NCBI RefSeq assembly: GCF_900094595.1
Contig: NZ_FMAD01000017.1
Span: 1-64,000, forward strand
Source of the DNA: Cupriavidus alkaliphilus
Lineage (GTDB): Bacteria > Pseudomonadota > Gammaproteobacteria > Burkholderiales > Burkholderiaceae
Direction of reading: 5' to 3'
Length of the DNA: 64,000 nucleotides
Below are positions 37,659-52,859 of this stretch, piece after piece. Position 1 is the first letter of the stretch. Each line of letters starts with the position of its first letter. The translations under genes and the position numbers were made by a program. The notes under the pieces are model-generated. The model did not search any database. It had not been told where the DNA came from and saw only the letters and a list, made by a program, of their open reading frames with translations.

Positions 37659-37967
37659 TCAATGTCGGTGGTGGTGTCGTGGTGGGGTGGCGGCAGGCGC
37701 GGCTGCGCTCGCCAGGCCGAGCAGGCCGTCGACGCCGTACAGGCTGGCCAGTTGCGCCAGCTGCGCCGGCACGCCACGCAGCACCAGCGCCTGGCCGCGC
37801 GCCACGGCGGCCCGGTGCCATGCCAGCAACACGGCGACGGCGGAGGAATCCACCTGAGCCAGGCCCGTGCAGTCCACCTCGACGTCGCCCTGCGCCACGC
37901 GTGCCAGCCCGTCGCGCAGCACCGCGGCGGCATTCTGGTTGGTCAGCGAATTACCCGGCGAAAGCAT
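37659..37967 (-). CDS. mlaB: STAS-domain protein MlaB
   Basis: The product is 102 aa. VEVDCTGLAQVDSSAVAVLLAWHRAAVARGQALVLRG carries the STAS fold with the conserved D-S-S of the loop. MlaB binds the ATPase MlaF and stabilises the MlaFEDB complex at the inner membrane. The C-terminal tail is Ala/Pro-rich and ends with four His in six residues. A GC hairpin (38017-38035, stem CTCCCGC/GCGGGAG) lies between mlaC and this gene; it lacks a T-tract and could lower expression or be an RNA processing site. Confidence 0.85.
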   Translation of the reverse strand: MLSPGNSLTNQNAAAVLRDGLARVAQGDVEVDCTGLAQVDSSAVAVLLAWHRAAVARGQALVLRGVPAQLAQLASLYGVDGLLGLASAAAPAATPPRHHHRH

Positions 37968-38136
37968 GGCGTCAGTGGCCTGGATGCGGAAAGAAGGAAA
38001 GGGGCTGAAACGAAGACTCCCGCGCGGAGCGGGAGCCTGTGTCGCGAACGGCCATTGTAGTGCAACTCGGGCGCGCCGTGCTGCATCGCAGCGAGTACCG
38101 CACGGCACGGCACGCACGGCACCGCGCAAGCGCCGG

Positions 38137-38766
38137 TCAGCTCTTGGCGTTGGCGAGCTGGCGGTTGCGGTCCTGCAGCGTCTTGATCACGCCCTCGACG
38201 CCCTGCTGGCCGACGATGGTGTTGAAGCTGCCCTTGTAGGCCTCGGTCAGCCATGCGCCCAGCACGTTGATGTCATAGACCTTCCAGCCCTGCGCGGTCT
38301 TTTCCAGGCGGTAGTCCATCTGGATCGGCTCACCCTTGTTGATCACCTGGGTGCGGATGGTGGCATCGGTATCGTCGGCGGTGCCGCGGTACGGACGGTA
38401 TTGCACGGTCTGGTCGCGGATCTGCGCGATGGCGCCGGCGTAGGTGCGGATCAGCAGGGTCTTGAATTCCTCGGTGATCTGCTTCTGCTGCTCGGGCGTG
38501 GCCTTGGACCAGTTGCGGCCCATGGCGATCTGCGTGGTCTTCTGGAAGTTGGCGTTGGGAATGATCTTCTGTTCGACCAGCGTGGTGATCTTGCCGATAT
38601 TGCCGGCCTGCATGTCCTTGTCGGCCTTCACGGTCGACATCACGTCATTGACCACGGCCTTGACCAGTCCGTCCGGAGTGGCCGCGTCCTGAGCCGATAC
38701 CTGGGCCTGCGCGGTCCCCGCGAAGGCAACCGCCGTCAGGAGGGGGAGCAACAGTCGCTTGAGCAT
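38137..38766 (-). CDS. mlaC: Periplasmic phospholipid-binding protein MlaC
   Basis: The product is 209 aa. A cleavable signal (LLLPLLTAVAFAGTAQAQ) leads to the MlaC fold: IIPNANFQKTTQIAMGRNW, TPEQQKQITEEFKTLLIRTYAGA and the WKVYDINVLGAWLTEAYKGSF motif. It ferries phospholipid across the periplasm between the outer-membrane MlaA and inner-membrane MlaD. It lies between mlaA (200-base gap) and mlaB. Confidence 0.95.
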   Translation of the reverse strand: MLKRLLLPLLTAVAFAGTAQAQVSAQDAATPDGLVKAVVNDVMSTVKADKDMQAGNIGKITTLVEQKIIPNANFQKTTQIAMGRNWSKATPEQQKQITEEFKTLLIRTYAGAIAQIRDQTVQYRPYRGTADDTDATIRTQVINKGEPIQMDYRLEKTAQGWKVYDINVLGAWLTEAYKGSFNTIVGQQGVEGVIKTLQDRNRQLANAKS

Positions 38767-38966
38767 GTGAGATTTCCTTCTTTATCAAAGAGGTCGTGAC
38801 CCGCGCGCCGGCGCCTCGCTACGCGGCGGGAAGGCCACGGGTCCTTGCAGATTGGAACATAGCGGCGTGGCGCGCGTTGCCATCAAAAGCGCACCGGACA
38901 CCACCTACAAACAATTTGTTTCAGCGGTCACAGCGCATTCACAGCGCCAGTGACGTTTGCTTCGCC

Positions 38967-39875
38967 TCAACGGAAACGCACACCGGGCAGGCCGCCCGGC
39001 AGTCCCGGTGGCACCGGCATGCTCTGGCCCTCGGGCTGGGTCTCGCCCGCGGCGCCAGGCTTGGGCGGCTCGGCGGCAGGCGCCGAAGCACCCTCCGCCG
39101 GCGGGACCGGTGCCGGCGCGGCACCGGCGTCAGTCGCGGCCGGCGCAGCGCCTTCGGTCTCGGCGTCGTCGTCGGCGCCCGGCGGGTTGCCGTCGTAGAT
39201 CAGGTACTGGCGCCGCTGCAGATAGGAGTCACGCAGGAACGAATACTTGTCCAGCGCCGCCTGCTCCAGCAGGTTGCTCGCCCCCAGCAGCTGGGCGCGG
39301 CCGGCGACGATGCGCGCGCCAGCCAGCGAATTGCGCAGCGAAACCGGGTAGAAGTACGCCGACGGATCGGCCTGGCGGTCGACCAGCATGCCGGCGGTGT
39401 CGCGGAAGGTGCTCGGGCCGAACAGCGGCAGCACCAGGTACGGCCCGGCCGGCACGCCCCACACACCCAGCGTCTGGCCGAAGTCTTCCTTGTACTTGGG
39501 CAGGCCGGCCGGGGTAGCGATGTCGATCAGGCCGCCGATGCCCAGCACCGTGTTCATCGCCACGCGCATGGTGTCTTCGGCCGCGCGCGTAGGCTTGCCT
39601 TGCAGCAGGTTGTTCGCCGCCGAATAGACATCGCTGACATTGGAGAAGAAATTCTCCACCGCGCGCTGCACCGGCGTCGGCATGTAGTCGGCATAGAGTT
39701 CGGCCACCGGGCGCAGGATGCCCTTGTCGAAGTCCTCGTTGATCTTCGAGACTTCGCGGTTGAACGGCTCCAGCGGGTCTTTCGGGTTGGCGGTGGGGCC
39801 GGTGGCGCAACCGGCAAGCGCCGCCGCGGCGGCGGCCGTGGCCAGGAGGTTGCGGATGGGGCGCGCGGCGTTCAC
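38967..39875 (-). CDS. mlaA: Outer-membrane lipid-asymmetry lipoprotein MlaA (VacJ)
   Basis: The product is 302 aa and starts at a GTG that overlaps the mlaD stop (GTGA). The lipobox is LAGC near residue 22. DPLEPFNREVSKINEDFDKGILRPVAELYADYMPTPV and VPAGPYLVLPLFGPSTFRDTAGMLVD are MlaA hallmarks. It removes misplaced phospholipid from the outer leaflet. A long Ala/Pro-rich C-terminal tail of about 70 residues is variable. In betaproteobacteria mlaA often sits inside the mla operon, unlike in E. coli. Confidence 0.95.
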   Translation of the reverse strand: MNAARPIRNLLATAAAAAALAGCATGPTANPKDPLEPFNREVSKINEDFDKGILRPVAELYADYMPTPVQRAVENFFSNVSDVYSAANNLLQGKPTRAAEDTMRVAMNTVLGIGGLIDIATPAGLPKYKEDFGQTLGVWGVPAGPYLVLPLFGPSTFRDTAGMLVDRQADPSAYFYPVSLRNSLAGARIVAGRAQLLGASNLLEQAALDKYSFLRDSYLQRRQYLIYDGNPPGADDDAETEGAAPAATDAGAAPAPVPPAEGASAPAAEPPKPGAAGETQPEGQSMPVPPGLPGGLPGVRFR

Positions 39876-40384
39876 TTGAGATCTCCAGCCGGGGCCGGCG
39901 CGCTGGCGCCGGGGGACGAGCCGCCGCCGGCATCGGCGGCCTTGTTGTACAGGAACTGCCCGATCAGGTTTTCGAGCACCACCGCGGATTGCGTCATGGT
40001 GATGCGCGCGCCGTTGGCCAGCATGGCGGTGTCGCCGCCGGCTTCCAGGCCGATGTATTGCTCGCCCAGCAGGCCCGAGGTCAGGATCTTGGCCGAGGTG
40101 TCCTTGGGGAACTGGTAGCGCGTCTCCAGGCTCATCTCGACGGTGGCCTGGTAGGTCTTGTCATCGAAGCGGATCGCCGCGACCCGGCCGACCACCACGC
40201 CCGCGCTCTTGACCGGCGCGCGCGGCTTGAGCCCGCCGATATTGTCGAAGCGGGCCTGCACGCTATAGGTGTCCTGGAAGCTGAAGGCGCTCATGTTTCC
40301 CGCCTTGAGGGCAAGGAAGAGCAAGGCGACGAAGCCTGCCGCCACAAACAGCCCCACCCAGAAATCGAGTGTGTTCTTTTTCAT
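39872..40384 (-). CDS. mlaD: MCE-domain phospholipid transport protein MlaD
   Basis: The product is 170 aa. One N-terminal span (FWVGLFVAAGFVALLFLAL) precedes the MCE domain with YSVQARFDNIGGLKPRAPVKSAGVVVGRV and SGLLGEQYIGLEAGG. It forms a hexameric ring on the MlaE permease. The start at 40384 (MKKNTLDFW) is preceded by AAGAGA; a TTG six codons upstream is less likely. It overlaps mlaA by four bases and follows mlaE by 108 bases. Confidence 0.95.
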   Translation of the reverse strand: MKKNTLDFWVGLFVAAGFVALLFLALKAGNMSAFSFQDTYSVQARFDNIGGLKPRAPVKSAGVVVGRVAAIRFDDKTYQATVEMSLETRYQFPKDTSAKILTSGLLGEQYIGLEAGGDTAMLANGARITMTQSAVVLENLIGQFLYNKAADAGGGSSPGASAPAPAGDLK

Positions 40385-40492
40385 TGGAATCTCTTTCTTC
40401 AACCCCGTAGTGTCTGTCGCTGCCCTGTTGACGCTGTTTGTTATCGCCGTCTTGTTATCGTACTTCCCGCATGATTGTCGCGGGCGCCCGCC

Positions 40493-41284
40493 TCAGTTGC
40501 TGAACATCAGCGCCGTCAGCAGGAAATCCAGCCCCAGCACCGCCAGCGACGCGATTACCACGGTACGGGTGGTCGCACGCGAGACGCCTTCCGGCGTGGG
40601 CTTGGCCTCGAACCCCTGGTACAGCGCAATGAACGTCACCGCGATGCCAAAGATAAAGCTCTTGATGACGCCATTGAGCACGTCGGCGCGCACATCGACG
40701 CCGCCCTGCATCTGCGACCAGAAGGCACCGGCGTCGACGCCGATCAGCTGCACCCCGACCACGTAGCCGCCCAGGATGCCCACCGCGCTGAAGATCGCGG
40801 CCAGCACCGGCATGGCGATCACACCCGCCCAGAAGCGTGGCGCTACCACGCGCTGCAGCGGATTCACCGCCATCATTTCCATCGCCGTGAGCTGCTCGCC
40901 CGCCTTCATCAGCCCGATCTCGGCGGTCAGCGAGGTGCCGGCGCGGCCGGCGAACAGCAGCGCGGTCACCACCGGGCCCAGTTCACGCACCAGCGACAGC
41001 GCCACCAGCAGCCCCAGCGCCTGCTCGGAGCCGTAGCGGTTGAGCGTGTAGTAGCCCTGCAGCCCGAGCACGAAGCCGACGAACAGGCCCGAGACCGCGA
41101 TGATCACCAGCGACAAATTGCCGACAAAGAAGACCTGGTCGGTCACCAGCCGGAAGCGGCGCAGCAGTGCCGGGGACAGCGCCAGCACGCTCAGGAACAT
41201 GCGCGTGGCGTGGCCCAGCCCGGAAATGCTGCGGCGCACGGCTGCGCCGATGGCGCTGAAAAAACCTGCCAGGAAGCCGGTCAT
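40493..41284 (-). CDS. mlaE: Phospholipid ABC transporter permease MlaE
   Basis: The product is 263 aa with about six spans. RRFRLVTDQVFFVGNLSLVIIAVSGLFVGFVLGLQGYYTL, SLVRELGPVVTALLFAGRAGTSLTAEIGLMK and EQLTAMEMMAVNPLQRVVAPRFWAG are the MlaE family blocks. It is the membrane core of MlaFEDB. Its ATG overlaps the mlaF stop (ATGA). Confidence 0.96.
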   Translation of the reverse strand: MTGFLAGFFSAIGAAVRRSISGLGHATRMFLSVLALSPALLRRFRLVTDQVFFVGNLSLVIIAVSGLFVGFVLGLQGYYTLNRYGSEQALGLLVALSLVRELGPVVTALLFAGRAGTSLTAEIGLMKAGEQLTAMEMMAVNPLQRVVAPRFWAGVIAMPVLAAIFSAVGILGGYVVGVQLIGVDAGAFWSQMQGGVDVRADVLNGVIKSFIFGIAVTFIALYQGFEAKPTPEGVSRATTRTVVIASLAVLGLDFLLTALMFSN

Positions 41285-42099
41285 CGCGCGCCCCCGACGA
41301 AATCCTCGGCCAGCGACGGTCCGGCGTAGTGGAACGGCACCGGGCCATCGGCCTCGGCATGGACAAATTGATGCACGAATGGATCGGTGGAGGCGCGCAG
41401 GGCCTCGGGCGTGCCTTCGGCAGCGATGCGCCCGTCGGCAATGAAATAGACGTAGTCGGCGATCTGGAAGGTCTCGTGCACGTCGTGCGACACGATGATG
41501 GTGGTGGCGCCGAGCGCGTCGTTGAGGCTGCGGATCAGCCGCGCGGTCAGGCCCAGCGAGATCGGATCCAGGCCGGCGAAGGGCTCGTCATACATCAGCA
41601 GCGCCGGATCCAGTGCGATCGCGCGCGCCAGCGCCACGCGCCGCGCCATGCCGCCGGAGATCTGCGACGGCATCAGGTCGCGCGCGCCGCGCAGGCCGAC
41701 CGCGTTGAGCTTCATCAGCACCAGGTCGCGGATCATCGACTCGGGCAGGTCGGTGTGCTCGCGCAGCGGGAACGCGACATTGTCGAACACCGACAGGTCG
41801 GTAAACAGTGCCCCGAACTGGAACAGCATGCCCATCTGGCGACGCACGGCGTACAGGCCGGTGGTGTCGAGCTGGTGGATGTCCGTGCCGGCGAAGCGCA
41901 CCGCACCCGCCTGCGGCCGCACCTGACCGCCGATCAGCCGCAGCACCGTGGTCTTGCCGCAGCCCGAGCCGCCCATCACCGCGATCACCTTCCCGCGCGG
42001 GAATTGCATGGTCAGGCCGGACAGGATCGGCTTGCCGTGGTCCGCGTAGGCGAAATCCACCGCAGTCAGTTCGACAAGGTTTTGAGGAGAATCGGTCAC
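41281..42099 (-). CDS. mlaF: Phospholipid ABC transporter ATPase MlaF
   Basis: The product is 272 aa, starting at a GTG. Walker A is GGSGCGKTT, the signature is QISGGMARRVALARAI, Walker B is LLMYDEPFAGLDP and the switch His lies in IIVSHDVHET. DYVYFIADGRIAAEGTP ends the domain. It powers phospholipid movement by MlaFEDB. It is the first gene of the long leftward array; the promoter should lie just past 42099. Confidence 0.95.
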   Translation of the reverse strand: MTDSPQNLVELTAVDFAYADHGKPILSGLTMQFPRGKVIAVMGGSGCGKTTVLRLIGGQVRPQAGAVRFAGTDIHQLDTTGLYAVRRQMGMLFQFGALFTDLSVFDNVAFPLREHTDLPESMIRDLVLMKLNAVGLRGARDLMPSQISGGMARRVALARAIALDPALLMYDEPFAGLDPISLGLTARLIRSLNDALGATTIIVSHDVHETFQIADYVYFIADGRIAAEGTPEALRASTDPFVHQFVHAEADGPVPFHYAGPSLAEDFVGGAR

Positions 42100-42276
42100 G
42101 TTGGCACCGGTCGGGACAGGGGCGCATTATAAGGTGTACTACCTAGCCCTGCTGGCACCCGTGTGTCCCGCGCCACATGAAGCGTGCCTGTATGCGTCAG
42201 GATTCTCCTGCCCGCCAGGCAATCTGGCCGGTTTCCGCTGGAAACCGGCCAGTGTCCCGCCACGCCGCAGTGCCGC

Positions 42277-43365
42277 TCAGGGCTCCTGCGCGATCGGCAC
42301 GTCCTTCAGGATGACCTGCCATTGGATCGATTCCGAGCGGATCGCGGTGGCAAACGCCTCCGGCGAGTCGCGCAGCGGCGTCAGGCCGGCGGCCTGAAGG
42401 CGCGAGCGCACCTCGCGCTCGGCCATCACGCCGTCGAGCTCGCCGGCCAGCCGCGCCACGATGGCGCGCGGCGTCTTGGCCGGCGCCATCACGCCAAACC
42501 AGGCCGCCGCGGCATAGCCGTCCTGCCCGGATTCCTGCAGCGTCGGCACCAGCGGCGCCAGCGGGGAACGCGCCACGCCGGTCACGCCGACCAGCCGCAG
42601 CCCGCCGCTCTTGACCTGGCTCTGGACCGCCGCGAACGAACAGAAGCAGGCGCTGATGCGGCCGGCCAGCATCTCCTGCACCACCGCGGCCTCGCCCTTG
42701 CCGGTGACCAACGGCACGCCGCCGCGCAGGCCGCGCACCGCGTACTCGGCGTACAGGTGCGACGGGCTGCCGGGTTGTCCGTAGCCGTAGCTGTAGGAAC
42801 CGGGACTCGATCTGACCGCCGTCATCCATTGCTCCGGCGTGCGCATCGGCAGCCGGGCGTCGATCACCAGGAACAGCGGCGTGGTGGCCACGCGCGCCAC
42901 CGGCGTGAAATCGCGCACGACGTCGTAGGGCACCGGCTCCAGCCCTGGCTGGATCAGCATGTTGGCCTGGTGGAACAGCAGCGTGTGGCCGTCGGAGCTG
43001 GCCTTGGCGACGACATCGCCGGCGATGGTGCCGGCGCTGCCGGGACGGTTGTCGACCTCGACCGGCACGCCGAGCCTGGCCGACAGGCGCTCGGCCAGCA
43101 TCCGCGCCACGGCGTCGGCGACGCCGCCGGCCGGGAACGGCACGATCAGGCGCATCGGGCGATCCGGGAACGACATGCTGCGCGCAAGCGGCTGGGTGCC
43201 GGCAAGCGCGGGCCTGGCCGGCACGGCGAACGCCAGCGTGGCGCATCCCAGGGCGACCAGGCACAGCGCGGGCGGGAGCCAGCGCCGGGCAGCGGCCGCG
43301 GGCAGGCGCGGCGCGATTTTCGCTTTACCTCGCCAAAGCCGCGACAAATTGCGCACTTCGGACAT
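42277..43365 (-). CDS. Bug-family (tripartite tricarboxylate transport) periplasmic binding protein
   Basis: The product is 362 aa. A long basic N-terminus of about 35 residues precedes a hydrophobic leader (PALCLVALGCATLAFAVPARPALA). The Bug fold follows: FPDRPMRLIVPFPAGGVADAVARMLAERLSARLG, VDNRPGSAGTIAGDVVAKA and LLFHQANMLIQPG. The start MSEVRNLS was chosen because GGAGGAAAA precedes it. Bug proteins are hugely amplified in Burkholderiales and usually have no adjacent transporter, as here. The ligand is probably a small carboxylate, but nothing nearby identifies it. Confidence 0.9.
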   Translation of the reverse strand: MSEVRNLSRLWRGKAKIAPRLPAAAARRWLPPALCLVALGCATLAFAVPARPALAGTQPLARSMSFPDRPMRLIVPFPAGGVADAVARMLAERLSARLGVPVEVDNRPGSAGTIAGDVVAKASSDGHTLLFHQANMLIQPGLEPVPYDVVRDFTPVARVATTPLFLVIDARLPMRTPEQWMTAVRSSPGSYSYGYGQPGSPSHLYAEYAVRGLRGGVPLVTGKGEAAVVQEMLAGRISACFCSFAAVQSQVKSGGLRLVGVTGVARSPLAPLVPTLQESGQDGYAAAAWFGVMAPAKTPRAIVARLAGELDGVMAEREVRSRLQAAGLTPLRDSPEAFATAIRSESIQWQVILKDVPIAQEP

Positions 43366-43584
43366 CGTTTTCCTCCGGCCCGTCTCCTGAGGAGACGGCA
43401 AACTGGTTCTGGGGAAAAAGGATTGGCGAGGCAGTTTCCGTTATTTGTTTTTGAAAATTGTAAGGACTATGCCCGGGCCGCCACAGGCACGTAAACCATA
43501 GCCGGGAGAACCCTGAAGGCCTTGCTGCGCCTTGCCAAATGCGCCCTGGCGAGGAGCGCCGTGAGGGGCGACGAGGGGCGCGGC

Positions 43585-43590
43585 TATAAT
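43585..43590 (+). promoter_or_regulatory. Consensus -10 box directly ahead of the GNAT gene
   Basis: TATAAT ends six bases before the ATG at 43597. Transcription would then start at or within a base or two of the start codon. No good -35 is visible (TGAGGG at the right distance). Confidence 0.5.
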
Positions 43591-43596
43591 CCGCCG

Positions 43597-44136
43597 ATGA
43601 CGAATTTCACCGTGCGGCCCATGGTCTTGTCCGACCTGCCGGCCGTGCTGGCGGTGCAGGCCAGCTGCTATTCCGGGGGTCTGCTCGAAGGCGAGTCAGC
43701 GCTGGCCAGCCGGCTGGCGCTGTCGCCGAGCACCTGCTGGGTCGCGCACGAGCCCGCGCAGCGCGGCACCCTCGCCGCCTACCTGTTCACCCACGCCTGG
43801 CCCGAAGACAGCCTGCCGCCGCTGGATGGTGTGCTCGACGATGGCTGGCGCCAGCATGCCGCCCCGGACACCCTGACCTGGTTCGTGCACGACATGGCCG
43901 TGGCGCCCGCCGGCCGCGGCGCCGGGCTGGCGCCGCGCCTGTACGCGGTGGCGCGGGCGGCGGCGCACGCCGCCGGGCTGCGGCGCTCGCGGCTGATCGC
44001 GGTGCAGTCCGCGGCGCCGTGGTGGCGCAGGCTCGGGTACGCCCCGGCGCCGGCGCAAACGGCCGCGCGGCACGCCGGCAAGCTGGCCGCATACGGCGCC
44101 AGCGCGGTGCTGATGGAGCGAACGCTGGCCGGCTGA
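43597..44136 (+). CDS. GNAT-family N-acetyltransferase
   Basis: The product is 179 aa. The N-terminal [22 protein letters not shown] strand-helix unit, the [26 protein letters not shown] acetyl-CoA motif (motif A, with the R-G-x-G-L variant) and WWRRLGYAP are GNAT features. The substrate is unknown. The start MTNFTV was chosen over an in-frame opening upstream. There is no ribosome binding site, and TATAAT ends six bases before the ATG, so the transcript may be leaderless. A shared terminator separates it from the convergent gltD. Confidence 0.88.
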   Translation: MTNFTVRPMVLSDLPAVLAVQASCYSGGLLEGESALASRLALSPSTCWVAHEPAQRGTLAAYLFTHAWPEDSLPPLDGVLDDGWRQHAAPDTLTWFVHDMAVAPAGRGAGLAPRLYAVARAAAHAAGLRRSRLIAVQSAAPWWRRLGYAPAPAQTAARHAGKLAAYGASAVLMERTLAG

Positions 44137-44156
44137 ACGCCGCCATCGCACAGACA

Positions 44157-44192
44157 AAAAAAACCCGCCGGCTTGCGCCAGGCGGGCTTTTT
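44157..44192. terminator. Bidirectional terminator between the GNAT gene and gltD
   Basis: The stem CCCGCC/GGCGGG with a longer GC loop is flanked by eight A on the left and five T on the right, so it serves both convergent genes. Confidence 0.8.
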
Positions 44193-44212
44193 ATCGCGGC
44201 GCGGACGCCGGA

Positions 44213-45676
<1,464 letters not shown>

Positions 45677-45804
45677 GTTGCGTCCTTGGTCATGCTGCGC
45701 GGGACCGGCGGCGTCGCCGGCCCTGCGGTGGGGTCAGTATCTTGTCGGGGCCGCGGCGGCTTGCCGCGGCCCTTCGCTACGTTGGTTTGCTGCGCTCGTC
45801 TCGC

Positions 45805-50601
<4,797 letters not shown>

Positions 50602-50821
50602 TTGGTCCACGGGCTGAATTCCGGTGATGGCTGCGCGAATTGCTGGACTACCGGAACGGGGACCGCGCGCTTTCTTTAAATCCACCCAAACCGGTGGACC
50701 GGCGGGAAGGGAAATGGGGACGAAGCTGTCTGCGGGCCGCAGCGGCGTACACGAGCGTGACGCGCCGCACAATGACTGTGGGTGGAGCAACTATATGGGA
50801 ATCGCCTGCGCCTCGCAAAAA

Positions 50822-50893
50822 AATTAAATGGGGTCTGATAACATTAAAACGCGCACCGTTTCGGTGAATGAATTAAACGGGGACACATTAAAT
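50822..50893. repeat. AT-rich motif pair downstream of the RAYT gene
   Basis: Between the RAYT stop and gltB lie ATTAAATGGGGTCTGATAAC (50824-50843) and TTAAACGGGGACACATTAAAT, spaced around a small hairpin CACCG-TTT-CGGTG. The half-related GGGGTCTGA/GGGGACACA cores with ATTAAA flanks resemble short sequences often seen beside this transposase family. Meaning is uncertain. Confidence 0.4.
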
Positions 50894-51613
50894 TTATGGC
50901 GTTTTCGCCGTATTCCCAGGCTCTTTTTGCACCTTTTTGGGGCGACCCTTCGGCAACGGCTGGACGCGCCGTGAGCCATGTCTCTCCAGCTGCGCCAGGA
51001 ACGCGTCGCCTCCAAGCGGCCAGCCGCTATGCGCATGGGCGCGCAAGGTGTCCAGCGTCTTGCCCGACAGGCCTTCGGCGCTGAGCATGCGGTAGTTCGA
51101 TTGCCGCTCGAACGGGGTATTGCCCAGCTCCCAGTAGGCGGCGTGGTCGCTGACAAAGGGACTGGCCTCGATGCCGGCGTGGTGGCGGTAGCTGCTCCAG
51201 CGGTCGGCTTCGGGGGTATTGACCTCGCCCGCGCGCACCGCGTTGCCCTCCACGTACAGCATGGCCGGCAGCAGCCACTGGGCCGGATCGAACACGGCGG
51301 AGCGGAAGCGCCCCTCCCACAGGGTGCCGGTGCGGCCCGCCACGCGATTGAAGTAGCGCGCGTAGCGGCGCCCGACCGCCTGCATGGTCAGGCTAAGCGC
51401 GTCCTCACTTTTCGGCGTTGCCACCAGGTGCACGTGGTTGGGCCGCAGCGCATAGGCATGGATGGCGAGGTCGTGCTCGCGCGCCGCCATGCGCAGGCAA
51501 TCCAGGTAATGCAGGTAGTCGTCGGTGCCCAGGAACACGGGCTGGCGGTTGTTGCCGCGCTGCAACACCAGCGCGGGCAGTCCGGTGGGGGAAAAACGGG
51601 GAAGGCGGGCCAT
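50894..51613 (-). CDS. REP-associated tyrosine transposase-like protein (RAYT, Y1 HUH nuclease)
   Basis: The product is 239 aa. The Y1_Tnp fold shows LPALVLQRGNNRQPVF at the N-terminus and the HUH motif NHVHLVATP (H60, H62). A likely nucleophile tyrosine lies in GRRYARYFNR (Y84 or Y87), followed by GTLWEGRFRSAVFD and YVEGNAVRAG, which are typical of RAYTs. RAYTs are single-copy domesticated relatives of IS200/IS605 transposases that cut and move REP hairpins. No IS200-type ends are evident. A GC hairpin (51625-51642) lies just upstream and GGGGTC/GGGGAC plus ATTAAA motifs lie just downstream. Confidence 0.9.
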   Translation of the reverse strand: MARLPRFSPTGLPALVLQRGNNRQPVFLGTDDYLHYLDCLRMAAREHDLAIHAYALRPNHVHLVATPKSEDALSLTMQAVGRRYARYFNRVAGRTGTLWEGRFRSAVFDPAQWLLPAMLYVEGNAVRAGEVNTPEADRWSSYRHHAGIEASPFVSDHAAYWELGNTPFERQSNYRMLSAEGLSGKTLDTLRAHAHSGWPLGGDAFLAQLERHGSRRVQPLPKGRPKKVQKEPGNTAKTP

Positions 51614-51624
51614 GACAGGGTCGT

Positions 51625-51642
51625 GCGGGCTGCGATGCCCGC
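51625..51642. repeat. REP-like hairpin upstream of the RAYT gene
   Basis: GCGGGC-TGCGAT-GCCCGC forms a perfect 6-bp stem, 11 bases before the RAYT start codon. Only this copy was noticed in the window. It might be a RAYT target or a translation-control hairpin. Confidence 0.4.
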
Positions 51643-51668
51643 ATCATAGCCTGATCCGTCCCTAATTT

Positions 51669-52811
51669 TCAGGGGGCGGTACCCTCGCTGACAGCGAAGA
51701 TGCGGCGGTGCTCGCGGATGGCGTAGCGGTCGGTCATGCCGGCAATGTAATGGGCGATCAGCCGCGACTGGTCGCCGCCATGGCTGGCCTGGTACTGCGG
51801 CGGCAGCAGGCGCGGGTCGGACATGAAGGCCTGGAACAGGTCGCCGACGATGCGCTGGGCCTTGGCCGACATCCGCATCACCAGGTAGTGCCGGTACAAG
51901 TGCCGGAACAGGAAGCGCTTGAGCGCGGCGGCTTCCTCGTGGATCTGCGCACTGAAGCCGACCAGCGGCCCGGCCGCCCTCACCGCGTCGATATTGCGCG
52001 GGTTGGTGTCGGCGATATTGCGGCTGGTGGTTTCTATCAGGTCGACGATCAGCGTGTTGATCATGCGCCGGACCGTCTCGTTGATGGCGCGCCGGCCATT
52101 GATGCCGGGGAAGGCCTCGGCCACCTCGGCCCGGTGGCGGCCCCACATCGGCACCTCGTCGAGCTGCTCCAGCGTCAGCAGACCGGAGCGCAGGCCGTCG
52201 TCGATATCGTGGTTGTTGTAGGCGATCTCGTCGGCAAGGTTGGCCAGCTGGGCCTCCAGCGACGGTTGCGTGCCCTCCAGGAAGCGCCGGCCCAGTTCGC
52301 CCAGCGCCGAGGCGTTGACGCGCGAGCAATGCTTGAGGATGCCCTCGCGCGTCTCGAAGGTCAGGTTCAGGCCATTGAAGCCGCCGTAGCGCTCTTCCAG
52401 CTCGTCCACCACCAGCAGGCTCTGCAGGTTGTGCTCGAAGCCGCCGTGGTTCTTCATGCACTGGTTCAGCGCGTCCTGCCCGGCGTGGCCGAAGGGCGTG
52501 TGGCCCAGGTCGTGCGCCAGCGAGATCGCCTCGACCAGGTCCTCGTTCAGGCGCAGGTTGCGCGCGATCGAGCGGGCGATCTGTGCCACCTCCAGGCTGT
52601 GCGTCAGGCGCGTGCGGAACAGGTCGCCCTCGTGGTTGACGAAGACCTGGGTCTTGTACTCGAGCCGCCGGAACGCCGTGCTGTGGATCACGCGGTCGCG
52701 GTCGCGCTGGAATTCGCTGCGCGACAGCGACGCGGGTTCGGCGTGCACGCGCCCGCGCGTCTGCGCGGAGCGGGCGGCGTACGGGGCGAGGTGGCTTTCA
52801 AAGTCGGTCAT
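51669..52811 (-). CDS. dgt: Deoxyguanosinetriphosphate triphosphohydrolase
   Basis: The product is 380 aa of the HD superfamily. [43 protein letters not shown], the metal-binding [16 protein letters not shown] and [18 protein letters not shown] are the dNTPase blocks. It hydrolyses dGTP (or other dNTPs) to nucleoside and triphosphate and so trims nucleotide pools. It lies downstream of aroB by 48 bases, as in many Burkholderiales. Confidence 0.95.
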   Translation of the reverse strand: MTDFESHLAPYAARSAQTRGRVHAEPASLSRSEFQRDRDRVIHSTAFRRLEYKTQVFVNHEGDLFRTRLTHSLEVAQIARSIARNLRLNEDLVEAISLAHDLGHTPFGHAGQDALNQCMKNHGGFEHNLQSLLVVDELEERYGGFNGLNLTFETREGILKHCSRVNASALGELGRRFLEGTQPSLEAQLANLADEIAYNNHDIDDGLRSGLLTLEQLDEVPMWGRHRAEVAEAFPGINGRRAINETVRRMINTLIVDLIETTSRNIADTNPRNIDAVRAAGPLVGFSAQIHEEAAALKRFLFRHLYRHYLVMRMSAKAQRIVGDLFQAFMSDPRLLPPQYQASHGGDQSRLIAHYIAGMTDRYAIREHRRIFAVSEGTAP

Positions 52812-52859
52812 GCAGCGCGTCCGGTGGCTGGGGCGGGTTGGCGAGGCATAACCGATCGG

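Noticed and set aside
38017-38035. A hairpin between mlaC and mlaB as a terminator
   Set aside because: The stem is strong but no T-tract follows, and the operon clearly continues.
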